64,000 nucleotides of DNA from Oenanthe sinensis (Eukaryota > Streptophyta > Magnoliopsida > Apiales > Apiaceae), in assembly GCA_028671895.1 (NCBI GenBank), contig CM053802.1, positions 38,230,201 to 38,294,200 of the forward strand, given 5' to 3'. The position numbers and the translations under genes are program-made. Shown here piece by piece: positions 12,753 to 23,990 of this stretch (the first letter of the stretch is position 1; the number at the start of each line of letters is the position of its first letter). The notes below the pieces were generated by a model. That model was not told where the DNA came from. It was given only the letters and a program-made list of their open reading frames with translations, and did not search any database.

Positions 12753-14100
12753 GATCCATCTCGGATTTCATGGCTTCTAGCCATCTCTTAGATTCTGGAC
12801 TGTTCATAACATCTTGGTATGTGAGAGGCTCATCTTCATCTATGAGCATTGAATCACCACATTGAGTCAAGAGAAATCCATATCTCTCTGGCTCATGGAG
12901 AATTCTACCAGTTCTACGAACAACCTGTGTTTGTTGAGCATTATCATTATCCTGCTCTTGTTCCACTTCAGGTTCAATGCTATTTTGTGGTTCTCGATCT
13001 TCATCGAGGTCTATAGTTCTCCCACTGTTTCTTTTGGAAACAAAATCTCTTTCCATGAAAACAACATCTCGAGGAATAAACACTTTCTGCTCAGAAGGAC
13101 TATAAAAATAATACGCCTTTGTTTCATTAGGGTGTCCTACAAAATTGCACTCTTCAGATTTAGGTCCAAGCTTGTCAGATACTTGACGCTTCACAAACGC
13201 CTTGCATCCCCAAACTTTCATAAACCTCATGCCTGACCGTTTCTTCTCCCATATCTCATATGGAGTCTTTTGAACCTTCTTAGTAGGAACACGGTTAAGT
13301 GTGAAAGCCGCTGTTTCTAGAGCGTAACCCCTGAAACTAATTGGAAGATCTGCATGACTCATCATCGATCGCACCATGTCCAACAAGGTGCGATTTCTCA
13401 TCCCTGAAACTCCATTCCATTGAGGTGTACCTGGCGGAGTGAGTTGTGATACAATACCACACTCCTTTAAATAATCTTTAAATTCTGTGCTCAAGTATTC
13501 TCCTCCACGATCAGATCGTAAGATTTTAATACTTGCACCTCCGCCAATTTGCTTCTCTACTTCAACCTTGTATTCTTTGAACTGTTCAAAAGAATCGGAT
13601 TTATTCTTCATAAGATATACATATCCATATCTACTGAAATCATCAGTAAATGTTATGAAGTAGTAGTAGCCTCCTCTAGCCATCATACGCATTGGGCCAC
13701 ATACATCACTATGTATTAGCTCTAGATATTCAGTGGCCCTTTGACCCTTACCAGTGAAAGGGGCTTTAGTCATTTTACCAAGCAAACAAGATTCGCATTC
13801 TTGGTATGATTCAAAATCAAACTTATCCAAGTATCCATCCTTATGTAATTTGGATATGCGTTTCTCATTTATATGGCCTAGACGACAATGCCAGAGGTAT
13901 GTTTGATTTGAGTCATTAACTTTAAGTCGTTTGTTTTCTATATTACAGACAGGATTATCTAAGTCAAGAACATATAAACCATTAAACAAACGCGCAACAC
14001 CATAGGTTAAATCATTCAAAGCAAAAGAGCAACTACTGTTCTTTATTGTAAATGAAAAACTTTCTTGTCCAAACAAGAAACAGAAATAATGTTTCTGCGA
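12753..14100 (-). pseudogene. B integrase
   Basis: Nearly complete copia integrase. The zinc-binding HHCC domain has HCRLGH and CESC. The first catalytic Asp is in HSDVCGP and the second in LRSDRGGEY. The expected catalytic Glu codon is GGG (Gly) at 13402-13404, where C has GAG. The C-terminal part with TPYEIW, the GRTIDLDED acidic linker and the RT approach is open. The frame is shifted relative to gag-protease near 14100. Loss of the Glu should abolish strand transfer. Confidence 0.88.
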
Positions 14101-15209
14101 ATCGCAGGCACGTAAAAACAATTCTCCAGTTCTAAAACTAGCCCTGAAGGCAAAGATAAATAATAGGTTCCTACAGCTAAATCAACAACTCTTGCTCCAT
14201 TGCCAACTAGTAGGTCCACTTCTCCTTTAGCCAATGTCCTACTTTTCTGCATTTCCTACACATTTATACAAATGTGAGTAGCACATCCAGTATCCAATAC
14301 CCAAGATGTAGAAATAGACAGATTGACTTCTATAACATATATACCTGAAGTAGAAGCTTGCTCAGCCCTCTTCTTCTTCAGATCCTCCAAGTAAACTGAA
14401 CAATTTCTCTTCCAGTGACCAGTTTTCTTACAGTAGTGACATTCACCCTTAGCGACCCCACCTTTAGGCTTTAAAGCCTGTTTAGGACCTAACTTTGACT
14501 TGGGTGTAGAATCAGATCCTGTCTTCTTCATACCCTTCTACTTGCCTTTCCCTTTGGCCTTACCTTTATTGCCCACCATCAGTATGGGAGCAGGTTCAGC
14601 CGTCTTCATGTTGGTCTCATATGTCCTCAACATAGCCAACAATTCAGTAGGTTTTTTGTCAAATTCATTCATATTGTAGTTTATAACAAACTGGGTGAAT
14701 TTGTTGTTCAAAGAATTCATGATTAGGTTAATACCAATTTCCTGAATAATCGGGAAACCCAAAGTTTCAAGGTACTCAATGTAACCAATCATCTTCAGAA
14801 CATGTGGGCCAACTGGTTCACTTGCCCCTTGTTTGCAATTAAAGAGTGACTTACTCGTGTTGAACCTTTCCTGACGAGTTTGGCTTGCAAACATGCTTTG
14901 CAAGTGTTCATTGATAGTATATGCATCCATATGCACATGTTGTCTTTGAAGCTCAACACTCATACTTGCCAATATAAGACATACAACATCATTTGAATCA
15001 TTCTCATCCTTTGTGTGGGCCGCTCGTTCCTCAACAGTAGTGCCCTCAGGAAGGGGACCTGTCGGAGGAATATCAATGACATGAAGCTTGCGCTCCTGTC
15101 TGAGGACGATCCTCAAATTCCTCTGCCAGTCTAAGAAGTTGTTTCCTCCTGTCAGCTTATCCTTCTCAAGGACTGATCATACGGATAGTGTGTTTGTGTT
15201 ATTTGCCAT
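14043..15209 (-). pseudogene. B gag-protease
   Basis: Gag starts at the ATG 15209-15207 (MANNTNT). One reading frame runs through gag, the zinc knuckle ECHYCKKTGHWKRNC and the protease box WVLDTGC, with in-frame stops near 15178, at 14535-14537 (TAG where C has Trp) and at 14253-14255. The frame is lost near the FSFTIK region at about 14050-14100. Both the zinc knuckle and the protease Asp are intact, so this copy was inactivated by nonsense and shift mutations. Confidence 0.87.
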
Positions 15210-17070
15210 TACTTGGTATCTACAATGATAACAACACAAAATAAACATTAGATTGTCTGAGTTATTTATTATGTTTAAATGATTATGATATATTCATAAT
15301 ATATCTCCCACTATTTTTATCAAATTAATAGCCTTTACTATTAATTTGGAAAGTATATCCCATAATTCTTTCTAGTGAGCCAAGATCTATATTTCGTCAT
15401 GTCCAAAGTCAACCACTGGAAGTCCTTAAAAATGATTATTTAGGTAGACAACAGTTGTCAATTATATCATATATAATTCTTGGATAGTTTGGTGAACAAT
15501 GATTGATCTTATCTATCTAATAGACTTTTAACAAAACTTTATGCTTCTAAGTTCATAATGGTTGAATATAACCGTTTATTTTCACCTTATTATGACGACT
15601 TAGTTAAGTTAGACCCAATGATACAACGGCCGAATATAACCGTTAATATTTGTCGCATCTCACCACGATAGATAGGAGTCCTCTGCCACTGACAGTCCTT
15701 CTCCAAATCGATCTAGGATTCGATGAGTGTTCATTCATTGGAAAGCATCCGAGTAAAACTTAATATTTTGTTAAGGGGTTTAGAAAATTTATAACAATCA
15801 TGATCACAACATGAAGAGATCCTCAATTTTTCCTTGAACCAAATATTTCAAATTGACATCTTAAATTGTTCATTTCCCAGGTAGATGGAGGATACCAATG
15901 GTCACACTTAAAACCCATCAGCCTTATGAATACGCATATCCGTTTTTGTCAGAAAATCCCAGATATAGATATCAAAAATCCATATTTAATTCCGTGTTTT
16001 AAAAATCCATATTTCATAAACACAAGAATCTCATGATCGTTTGTTAATTTTAAAATCTTAAATCGTTACAGATTTTATCTTGTTTAGCATGACAAGCATG
16101 GCATGGATGACGTATCTAATACATGCATACATCATTAATCTAATTAAAGCATGCATCTTCTACTCTACACATACATTTCATACAACATATGTAAAGAGCG
16201 TGAAAGTAAACGTGCAATGGTTATGACCCAATCCTATGTGATCTTTTCAAGCTAATGAAAAGATCAAGGTCAATCTATGGGGTAATAAGTAACTATTACA
16301 TATGTCTTCTTTATTGCTTCGATTGACTCCTTAGCCTCCATGGATTGCCTCTTTGTCCCTTTATCCTTTTTGGATGTTACATTAATAACTATACTAATGA
16401 AATTACAACAGAACTCGAGTTACATTCGAGATAAACAATTACAAATAGAAAACGGCATGCAAGTCATATTTATTACAAACCAAAAGAATAAACCATTACA
16501 ACTAGGGTCTTAAGGCCATAACCATGCACCATGCTCACATAACAATTACTGACATCTCAGAATGCATAATCATATCATCATGCATGATATATATCATGAT
16601 CATAAAATTACCAAAATTTCAAAATTATGATCTAAAAACAGAAAACTGCGTTTTTAAGGCCCTTAACGATGTCAGATGGCCAAAAAACACCATAGGTCAC
16701 GGCATAGCCGTGGTTTTTGCTCGTGGCGATTTTTCCTTTCCAAAAAGAGTAAATTCGACTCATTCTGACTCCGTCGAAAAACACTATTCGCTGCAGAATC
16801 ACTATTCACAGAAAACTGCATCTTATGCAGTTGTGTTTTTAAACGCTTCAGAACGATTCCGACGACCTTCGTATGACTGTATCTCGTATCACATACATAC
16901 AGTGCATCACACATATCATGTCATAACAGATTATAACATTGCAGATCACATATAGACATCATAACATATTACAATTCGAATATACATGGCAGTAGCATGG
17001 CAGTATCATCAAACAGACACATATGCATCAAATACATAAAACACGTAACCAAATCAATCCCTTATACACG
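15210..17070 (-). other. B untranslated leader
   Basis: About 1.86 kb of non-coding leader. The gag-proximal half (about 15290-16085) is nearly identical to the leaders of A, F and G, with the conserved hairpin at 15322-15347. The LTR-proximal half (16100-17070) is largely specific to B. The plus-strand ORF at 16524-16955 is antisense to the leader and has no family features. Confidence 0.75.
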
Positions 17071-17085
17071 TAGATCTGATGTCAT
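17071..17085 (-). other. B primer-binding site (degenerate)
   Basis: The minus strand reads ATGACATCAGATCTA. This aligns with TGGTATCAGAGC with several mismatches. Its position next to the LTR fits a primer site. Confidence 0.55.
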
Positions 17086-18526
17086 TGTTGGGTTCCGAGG
17101 CATAAAACGCAGCGGATAAACGTAAATATAACAAAAAAAATTCGGAACCCAAACTCAGGATCCATGTATAAGATTGGACAGCTTATGGTGAAACAGAATT
17201 ATACCTATTAAGAGCTTGACTTTCACGAACTCAACAGAGATCCTAGCTTTCACGACTTGTGTCTTCCTCTCGAAAAACACCTCTATGGTATCCACACGAG
17301 CACCTTCTAGAACGTCTCACGATCTTGACTGCGGAATGGACGTACTAGCCTCCCTCTTGACAATTTCGAGTTTGTTCATTTCTGCCTTGCTGCTGCCTCT
17401 AGGTTTTTATCCCCAAAAACGTAATCAGCCACTTAACCTATCATTATCTATTTATAATGGCTGGTTAACGGGCCATTCAGCAAAACCTAACCCATGTAGG
17501 TATATGATTAAATAATAAAACGAATTTCTATTATTTAATTAATAACTAAGTCATACTTAATTATTATGGGCAGAAATACTCCTTTAATTCGAATTTATAT
17601 TATTTCAATTAATTAAGTCTCACTTAATTGATATAATAAAATTTAAATAATCATCAATTAATTTAAATCTATAATTTAAATTAATTATTCCTCTAAGTGC
17701 TCTATGTGTGTGACCCTATAGGCTATTATTTAATTGGCAATAATTTTATTCTCTAATAAAATTATAAACAATGAGCAGTATCTAGTAATACATCATTGCT
17801 ACCCAATTAAACAATAATTAAATCGTAATTCGATAAAAGTTTTCTTGATTAATGTTTCCGTGTAATATAATCCCTTTAACAATATATATTATAGATTAAA
17901 CTCGAGACATGTATTTAGTCATCCTCTACAACATTTAATCCGGGTTTACTTGATCCATGAGTAGACTATGAAAATAAATCATTATTTGAGCACGACCATG
18001 CATTTTATAGTCTTACTAAATCAAGACGCCAATAATATCTTTCCTAATTATAGGAGGGTTAAATCCTTTATCTATCATTCATATTTCTCATACAACTCAT
18101 GATATACCCGATGTCCACTTTTATCATCACCCGGTCAAAGATAACTTTTAAGGTAATCAAAGTATATTAATCCTCGTATAGAAATATAATGATCTCAAGT
18201 CAAAGGATCATTACACCGTTATCACTGTGAGTCTTTCTTATGACTTTATTAAACATGAAGAATCTCACTGTGGGTCTGTCCAGTATCATGTACTCCTACA
18301 TGTACCTATGTATTAACTTTAGTATCCCCATACTTATAACCAATGAGATGTGGTTATCAGTCAAACAACATACTAGTCTATTTATGTATTATTATTGTCC
18401 TATAACAACATACTAACAAATATGTCGTAGTAATAAAGTCATAATAAATACGTTTATTGAATAATCAAATGACATAAAGGTTTATAAAAAAAACATTGTA
18501 TTGCCTCTAGGGCACCTACACCAACA
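17086..18526 (-). repeat. B 5' LTR
   Basis: 1441 bp, from TGTTGGG to CCAACA in plus orientation. It aligns with the 1537-bp LTR of C and lacks roughly 95 bp near 18410-18425. The TATA box on the minus strand (TATAAATAG) is at about 17448-17456. The 12-bp LTR palindrome is broken here (GCACGACCATGC, 17990-18001). The right neighbour is S1 gag. Confidence 0.87.
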
Positions 18527-19569
18527 TGAACTTAGGCCTTTCTTCTTCCAGATCTTTTCTAACATAGTCATAGGCTTTTAAAATTTCATTATAGTTGTGT
18601 CTACACTTCTCAGAATCCTTTTTGTATTCTTCCCAATATTCGACAGTTGAAGCACTTGACATTTGCCTTGTCAAGCTTGATTATGGTGGTTTTGATTTTC
18701 TCAACTTTTTCATCCTCCTTTTTGAGTGTTGGCATCTTGCTAAATTTTCCAGTTCTTTTATTGAATTTCATTCTTTTGAAATTCTTAGCAAACATAGCCA
18801 TCATTTGATTCGAATATATCTCTTTGGATTCTTCCTATTGTTCTTTCTCAAACTCCATCAAGAGTGCCATATATTTTGATTTTCCAGATTTCTTGTTCTT
18901 TCTTTGTTGCATCTCTAAATCATATGTCTTGAGTTTGCTATACAATTCTTTAAGAGTTATTTCATCCAAATCTATAGCTTCCCTTATAGCAGTTGTTTTA
19001 TTATCCCACTCTTCTATAAGGGCTCTCAAAAACTTGGTATTTATGTCTTTGGAATCATACACTTTACCAAGAATAACCATCTCATTCTGGAGTTTAGTAA
19101 ACCAATCATACATCTCAGTGAAGGTTTCTCTAGCTTTTGCCTCAAAATACTCAAACTCCTGAATTAACAGAGACCTTGCATTCTTCTTGACACCCTTGAT
19201 TCCTTCACAGTGCACTTCAAGTTTTTTCCATATCTCTTTAGCAGTTTTGCATGATATAACACAGTTTGTGAGTACATAGTCTAAAATGTCAAAGAGAATA
19301 TTCTTCACTTTTGCCTCCTTGAGAACATTCTCCTTGTCCTCTTTTGACCACTTAGCCTTTGGTTTGCCAACAACGTGCTCTCTAATAATTTTACCTTCAA
19401 CAGTGGTTTGAGGAACAAGTCTTGAGGGCACATAAGGTCAATCATGAATTATGTCTAGATAGTCAGGGTCTGTAGCCTCCAGATGGTCCAGCATCTTAAC
19501 CTTCCAATGGGTGTACTCATTCCTTTTAAGCATAGGAATTATAGAATTGCCATCTTTGTTTCCAGACAT
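18527..19569 (-). pseudogene. S1 gag
   Basis: Start at 19569 (MSGNKDGNS), 22 bases past the primer site. It is a UBN2-type plant copia gag. The main open part is 19431-18835 (198 codons), with one in-frame stop near 19433 and a frame change near 18830. The zinc knuckle at 18613-18654 reads CFNCRILGRIQKG, so the His and last Cys are lost. Element B is inserted about 90 bp after the knuckle. Confidence 0.82.
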
Positions 19570-19591
19570 CTTTGATCAATTTTAAACTTTA

Positions 19592-19605
19592 GGCTCTGAT
19601 ACCAA
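19592..19605 (-). other. S1 primer-binding site
   Basis: The minus strand reads TTGGTATCAGAGCC, a perfect match to the plant initiator-Met-tRNA primer site. It lies two bases from the LTR end and fixes the S1 orientation. Confidence 0.85.
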
Positions 19606-19872
19606 TTATTTTCCCATTTACATAATTAGAAGGGGGATAAAATACTGGTGTGCTCTTTTTACGTGATTTAAAGCAACTCAATATAAATTAAAGCTTTGAA
19701 TTAAGAACAAATACAAAGATATGAATGAATACTGTTTGTATTATTAATGTATGAATACAAACTCTCCTAGGGTGTACACAAATCCTAACAGGTTCTATGT
19801 GTTTATTACAACAACTCTCTCTATCTCTATACTCTTCAAAACTTCAACTTTTTACATTAGGTTACATAGAGT

Positions 19873-19884
19873 GTTTATATAGAG
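19873..19884 (-). promoter_or_regulatory. S1 LTR TATA box (putative)
   Basis: The minus strand reads CTCTATATAAAC, a strong plant TATA match. A similar box occurs in the older LTR-like region near 21105. Confidence 0.55.
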
Positions 19885-20066
19885 AGCTGCCTATCAACTA
19901 ATAACAGAAAATCAAATTATAATAGGAATAAAATTCCTAATTATTAGTTAATAGTTTTATTTTGTAATTCTCCTTCCTTCCCATAGCACATCTGCAATAT
20001 ATTTGTCTTTATCTTCGAAGACTTTCCGTTACGGTGATCATCTTCCAAATTCAGCTTCAGCTTTAT

Positions 20067-20177
20067 AGACTCTGAAAACCTTCAGACTCTGACAATCTAT
20101 AGTCTCTGACAGACTATAGACTCTGATAGTCTATAAATCTGATCAACTCCCAGACTCTGATTATAATCCAGACTCTG
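20067..20177 (-). promoter_or_regulatory. Octamer cluster in the S1 U3
   Basis: Five exact copies of AGACTCTG start at 20067, 20084, 20118, 20152 and 20170, with a near copy at 20101. In element sense they read CAGAGTCT and lie about 180-300 bp upstream of the TATA box, where LTR enhancers usually sit. No known factor site is claimed. Confidence 0.5.
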
Positions 20178-20322
20178 GTTTTACTTCTTAAAATCTTCAA
20201 ATTACAAATGCTATTGATACCTGTTCAGGGACTAACTAGAAAGACTTATCTTATTACAGTTATATCTATGCTAGACTCTAGTCTTGTATTTTGTACATCA
20301 TCAAATGAATATATTCCTAACA

Positions 20323-20929
20323 AGTATAGATAGTATAGATGAGTACAACCCTATATTTTAATTCAAATTTAATTAAAAGAATGTATTTGAAATTGAATCT
20401 GACACAATAGACTATACTATAACCCATGCCAAGCACGGACTACGTTAATAAATTTTATATTAATTACTTTATAAGATTATTTAATTTAATATAGTAATTT
20501 ATTTTATTATTAAATTTATATATGTTATTTATATATGTTATTGATATATTAATTTTTTATTTTAATATTCATGAGATATGATTAACAGGTTATAATTTGA
20601 AATAAGTTAAAGTGTTGTGATAAAATTGAGTTAAATGTTAATATAACTATATTATACAAAAAATATATTATAATATTATTCCTAATATAGAAATTATATT
20701 CTAAAATTTAAATATAAAATGATATTACCCGTGAACAATTTTATAAAATAGGATTACTCTGTTGATAGAATTGTGTGTATAATATATATAATATAATAAA
20801 TTATTTAATTTAATATGGTAATTTATTTATTTTATTATTAAGAAGGAGAATTGTAACATTGTTTTTAATGAAAAAATATATGCTATAATTTAAATATAAT
20901 ATAATATTATATTACTCAGTAATTAGACT
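20323..20929. other. AT-rich spacer
   Basis: Very AT-rich sequence between the S1 LTR and an older LTR-like block. I see no ORF, repeat array or element end in it. Confidence 0.5.
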
Positions 20930-21713
20930 ATTATAGATGGGGGTTTGAATATAATATCACAAGTATATAAACGAAATACTATTTGTATTAACCTTGACAA
21001 ACTTAATACAAAACTCTGTCAAAAAAATAAATGTTCTTAAGAGTTTATAGGTTATGAAAATAATATGTATTGAATGATACATCAATGTAGACCTAATCCT
21101 GTGTTTATATAGTACACATCTACATATCTAAATAATGCTAAGATAGTGACTAATTAATACAGAGATACGATTTCCATCATTATCTTTGGACTAGAGAGCT
21201 TCAAGAAGGTAATTGTCATTCATGCAAAAACTTCCATTTATGTCTCCAATCAAGTCTTGATTTGTCGAATACCATCCGTCCAACTCTGATCAATGTAAAT
21301 TCTATCGGTGAATATGTGAGATACAGCCTTTTTTATTAGGTTTTGATTAATTTTGTCTTAACGCTAAGTGTAAATTAAATTAGGGTTAGGAAGTTACTAA
21401 TTAATATAGTAATCATCTCTTAGGTTATTCGAAGTGACAGTCAACGAGTGGAAAGTCAAACTTGGTCAAACCGTTTTATAAATGAAACAAAATGATTTTC
21501 TCGATATATAATTAGATAAGATTTATCTAAATAATGATAAAATCAAATCTAATTTATTTTGTGGCAAAGACTAAAGACAAACAAATACTGTATTTTTGAC
21601 ACTGCTTTTACGAGACACAAAATGTTTTATTAAATTAAAAGAGCGTCTGTTTTAAAGGTTTTCAAGAAAACATATTTTGAATATATTTTCTAAATATATT
21701 TGGACGAAAAAAA
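20930..21713 (-). repeat. Probable old Sirevirus-like LTR fragment
   Basis: The order of blocks follows the S1 LTR: a GGGGG run, TACTATTTGTATT with AATACAAAACTCT, then a minus-strand TATA box (CTATATAAAC, about 21103-21112). Similarity is weak and was judged by eye. It may be part of the S2 3' LTR, with the rest at 42397-42488 on the other side of D. Confidence 0.4.
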
Positions 21714-21898
21714 GTCTCTCACTATAGAGCACAAGGGTCATAAGTTAGTTCTTAATTGTCTTGTTATATATATATATATTCGGCCAAACATATATATACA
21801 CTAGCTTGCTTGTTTGACCTCTTGCAAGTATATATATTGTTAGCCTTGTTCCTCTTAATTATATATACACGAGTTTTTATCTTAATTTCTTATTCTCG

Positions 21899-21909
21899 TA
21901 TATATAAAG
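21899..21909 (+). promoter_or_regulatory. D LTR TATA box (putative)
   Basis: TATATATAAAG lies about 190 bp into the LTR, and the same box is present in the 3' copy near 40383-40393. The hairpin and tandem arrays would be downstream and thus transcribed. Confidence 0.55.
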
Positions 21910-22029
21910 AGTGAACTAAACCAAGAGAGTTATTAACTTATCTCTCTCCTTAGTTGGTTGTTAATATCCTTGATTTATTTCGGGATTAGAAACAACAACT
22001 ATTTACTTAAATTCCGAGTCAAGGCTAGA

Positions 22030-22530
22030 CTTGTATAAGTCGATATATACGACAAAAACAAGAGGCTTCCTCGTTCAATTTTTGTATATAAACCAAGCTT
22101 ATATCAAGAGTGGAAACCGATTTGTATAAATCTCATTTAGAGATATAAACAAAAGGTTACTCTAATATTTGCAAGGTAACTCACTTTAATTCCAAGTTGA
22201 TTGTTGTGTATAAGTCGAGGTACGACATAAACATAAATACATCTTGTTGAGTTATAAAGTGAAAGAAACCAACACACATTCCGAGTGTTACTATTTCGTA
22301 TAAATCTCATATATTATTTAGAGATATAAACGAAGTAAACTCGTTGAATATTTGTAGGTTTATTCTTTAACTTCGAACACCGAGTTAGGGCTTTTCGTAT
22401 AAATCGAGGTACGACACAAACGAGCCTAACTTGTTGAGTTCTTGAAGTTAGTCCACGTTAGACTCCGAGTTAGATCATATTTCGTATAAGTCGAGGTTCG
22501 ACATAAACGAAACGTACTCGTTGAATCTTA
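22030..22530 (+). repeat. Hairpin-repeat array in the D 5' LTR
   Basis: Six degenerate units, spaced about 80-95 bp, each hold an inverted repeat within a GTATAA...ATAAAC frame. The stems are GTCG/CGAC (22039, 22214, 22490), TCG/CGA (22404) and ATCTC/GAGAT (22130, 22306). The 3' LTR has the same array. Confidence 0.65.
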
Positions 22531-23254
22531 GTGGTTTATTTCGAGTGTGTTTTAAAGGACATTTTTAATTGTTGTTTTAGGCCTTATAAACAACTTGATT
22601 TTGAAACGAGCTTGACATAAGTCAAGTCAATATATTCGGCCTTTAGTTTAGATCATATACCCTTGGCCTTATATATCGGACAAAAATTAGCAGAAAAGAA
22701 AAAGATTTATGTTAAGGAATTGCATTGCATCATACGCTTTACATATCGCAATTTACTTTAGCATAAGCATTTAATTTCGTGCATTCATACGCTTTACTTT
22801 CTGCACCTTACTTTAGCATACGCACTTATTTTATTGCATACACGTTAGCACACAACGTGTGGTTCGTCCTTTTGACTAAGTGACTTACCCTTTCAAGTGG
22901 TTCATCCTTTCTCACTAAGTGACTTATCCCGACTCACATTTATATATATTGTTGCTTTGGCTATCTTATATATATTTGTTTGTCTCTCTGGTCTAGTACT
23001 GTAATTTACTAGTCCACCACCTTTCTTTATTAAATAGGGATATAAAGTCGTAGTACTTGTTGTCTACACTTTGTTGTGAGGTGAAAGTGAAGTGAGGTGA
23101 TCCTTGTTCTAAGACCCAAGTCCTGACACACCGACGGGGAGTTGGGTGTCTTTGCACCGTGGGGAAAAGGAAAGACCCAAGACCTAAGACCCAGATCCAA
23201 GACCTACATTGTTGTAGAGGAACATAGTCTATGCATGGATTTTTACGTATCTTT

Positions 23255-23586
23255 GAGGAGGTAAAGGGGAAGTTACGCTCCAAGATAAGGTCGTAAGGGG
23301 TACTACGTGACTGTGAAGAGGTAACGGGGAGTTACGCTCTAAGACCAGTTCGTAGGGGTACTACTTGCCTGTGAAGAGGTAACGAGGAGTTACGCTGTAA
23401 GACCAGCTTGTAGGGGTTCTACTTTGCCTGTGAAGAGGTAATGGGGATTTACGCTCTAAGACCAGCTTGTAGGGGTTCTACTTTGATTGTGAGGAGGTAA
23501 CGGGAAGTTATAGTCCAAGATAAGTCAAGTAGGTTTTGCTTTGTATTTTGAGGGGTTAACGGGTAGTTAAGGTCCAAGATAAATAC
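23255..23586 (+). repeat. 59-bp tandem repeat in the D 5' LTR
   Basis: Six units start at 23255, 23315, 23373, 23432, 23491 and 23550 (periods 60, 58, 59, 59, 59). Each has GA(A/G)GAGGTAA, a GTTACGCTC-like core and AAGA(C/T)(C/A)AG. The last two units are most diverged. The 3' LTR holds the same six units. Confidence 0.8.
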
Positions 23587-23913
23587 TAAGTGTTGTAAAA
23601 GGCTTCTCTGCCACTATAAAGAGTACATCTTTTTATAGTGTAAAATCTCGAGTTCAGGGAGGAACTCGGGGACTGGACTAGGGGTGAGCGGATCCGTTAG
23701 GGGATTGTGCCATCGCAAACCAGGATAAAAATTCTGTTGTGTACTCTATTTCTTTTCTCTGCTTTTATTTTCTGCACTTATATTACTAGTTAACTGGTAA
23801 TATTTTCAAAAGAGAAATGAAAATTTTAAAACGCCAAGCTCAATTTTTTTAAAACGGTATTAAGCTATTCAACCCCCCTTCTAGCTTATTCCCCCCATTT
23901 CGGGCCTAACAGT

Positions 23914-23925
23914 TGGTATCAGAGC
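23914..23925 (+). other. D primer-binding site
   Basis: TGGTATCAGAGC, a perfect match to the plant initiator-Met-tRNA primer site, two bases after the LTR end. Confidence 0.9.
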
Positions 23926-23990
23926 AGTGCTCTTAATCGTGTTCCATGGCCTTTTTCAGTGCCTACGAACGCACCAAATAGTAGATCTTT

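Larger units (their letters stand above)
11873..18526 (-). mobile_element. Element B: Angela/BARE-like copia, 3' end deleted
   Basis: Minus-strand element with a 5' LTR (17086-18526), a degenerate primer site, leader, gag, protease, integrase and RT. It ends inside the RT-RNase H region at about 11873, where it joins S1 RNase H sequence directly. The rest of RNase H, the purine tract and the 3' LTR are missing, so no target duplication can be checked. It belongs to the same subfamily as C: their LTR ends correspond (TGTTGG... and ...CCCAACA in element sense). Confidence 0.88.
1..20322 (-). mobile_element. S1: old Sirevirus-like Ty1/copia element, broken by nested insertions
   Basis: On the minus strand the order is 5' LTR (19607-20322), primer site, gag (18527-19569), RT end plus RNase H (11155-11872) and an extra ORF after pol (8848-10721, resuming at 1-89). 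The 3' end lies left of the window. Element A sits in the extra ORF and element B sits behind the gag zinc knuckle. Protease, integrase and the first part of RT are missing, apparently lost together with the 3' end of B in one deletion. A coding region downstream of pol fits Sirevirus-type copia elements, but the exact lineage is uncertain. All coding parts carry stops or frameshifts. Confidence 0.7.
19607..20322 (-). repeat. S1 5' LTR
   Basis: About 716 bp between the primer site and the terminal CTAACA (TGTTAG in element sense). The U5 end next to the primer site does not show a clean CA, so that edge is approximate. It contains a TATA box, paired TACTGTTTGTATT/AATACAAACTCT blocks, and five copies of AGACTCTG upstream of the TATA box. 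Confidence 0.72.
21714..23911 (+). repeat. D 5' LTR
   Basis: About 2.2 kb, aligned over its length with 40193-42396. The first bases of the 3' copy (TGTT) are missing here, where an A-rich tract (GACGAAAAAAAG) leads straight into GTCTCTC. Inside are a TATA box, a six-unit hairpin array (22030-22530) and a 59-bp tandem array (23255-23586). It ends CTAACA next to the primer site. Confidence 0.88.

Noticed and set aside
16524..16955. A 143-codon plus-strand ORF
   Set aside because: Antisense to the B leader, with biased composition and no homologue in the leaders of A, F or G.
19592..19605. Possible tRNA fragments at TGGTATCAGAGC sites
   Set aside because: These are primer-binding sites complementary to the tRNA-Met end. 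No tRNA cloverleaf surrounds any of them.
20060..20180. CRISPR-like array from the repeated octamers
   Set aside because: Repeats are 8 bp with irregular spacing in a plant LTR, with no repeat-spacer structure.
22993..23283. Minus-strand ORF in the D 5' LTR, with a partial match at 41477-41665
   Set aside because: Antisense LTR sequence repeated because the LTR is repeated. The second copy is shorter and shifted.
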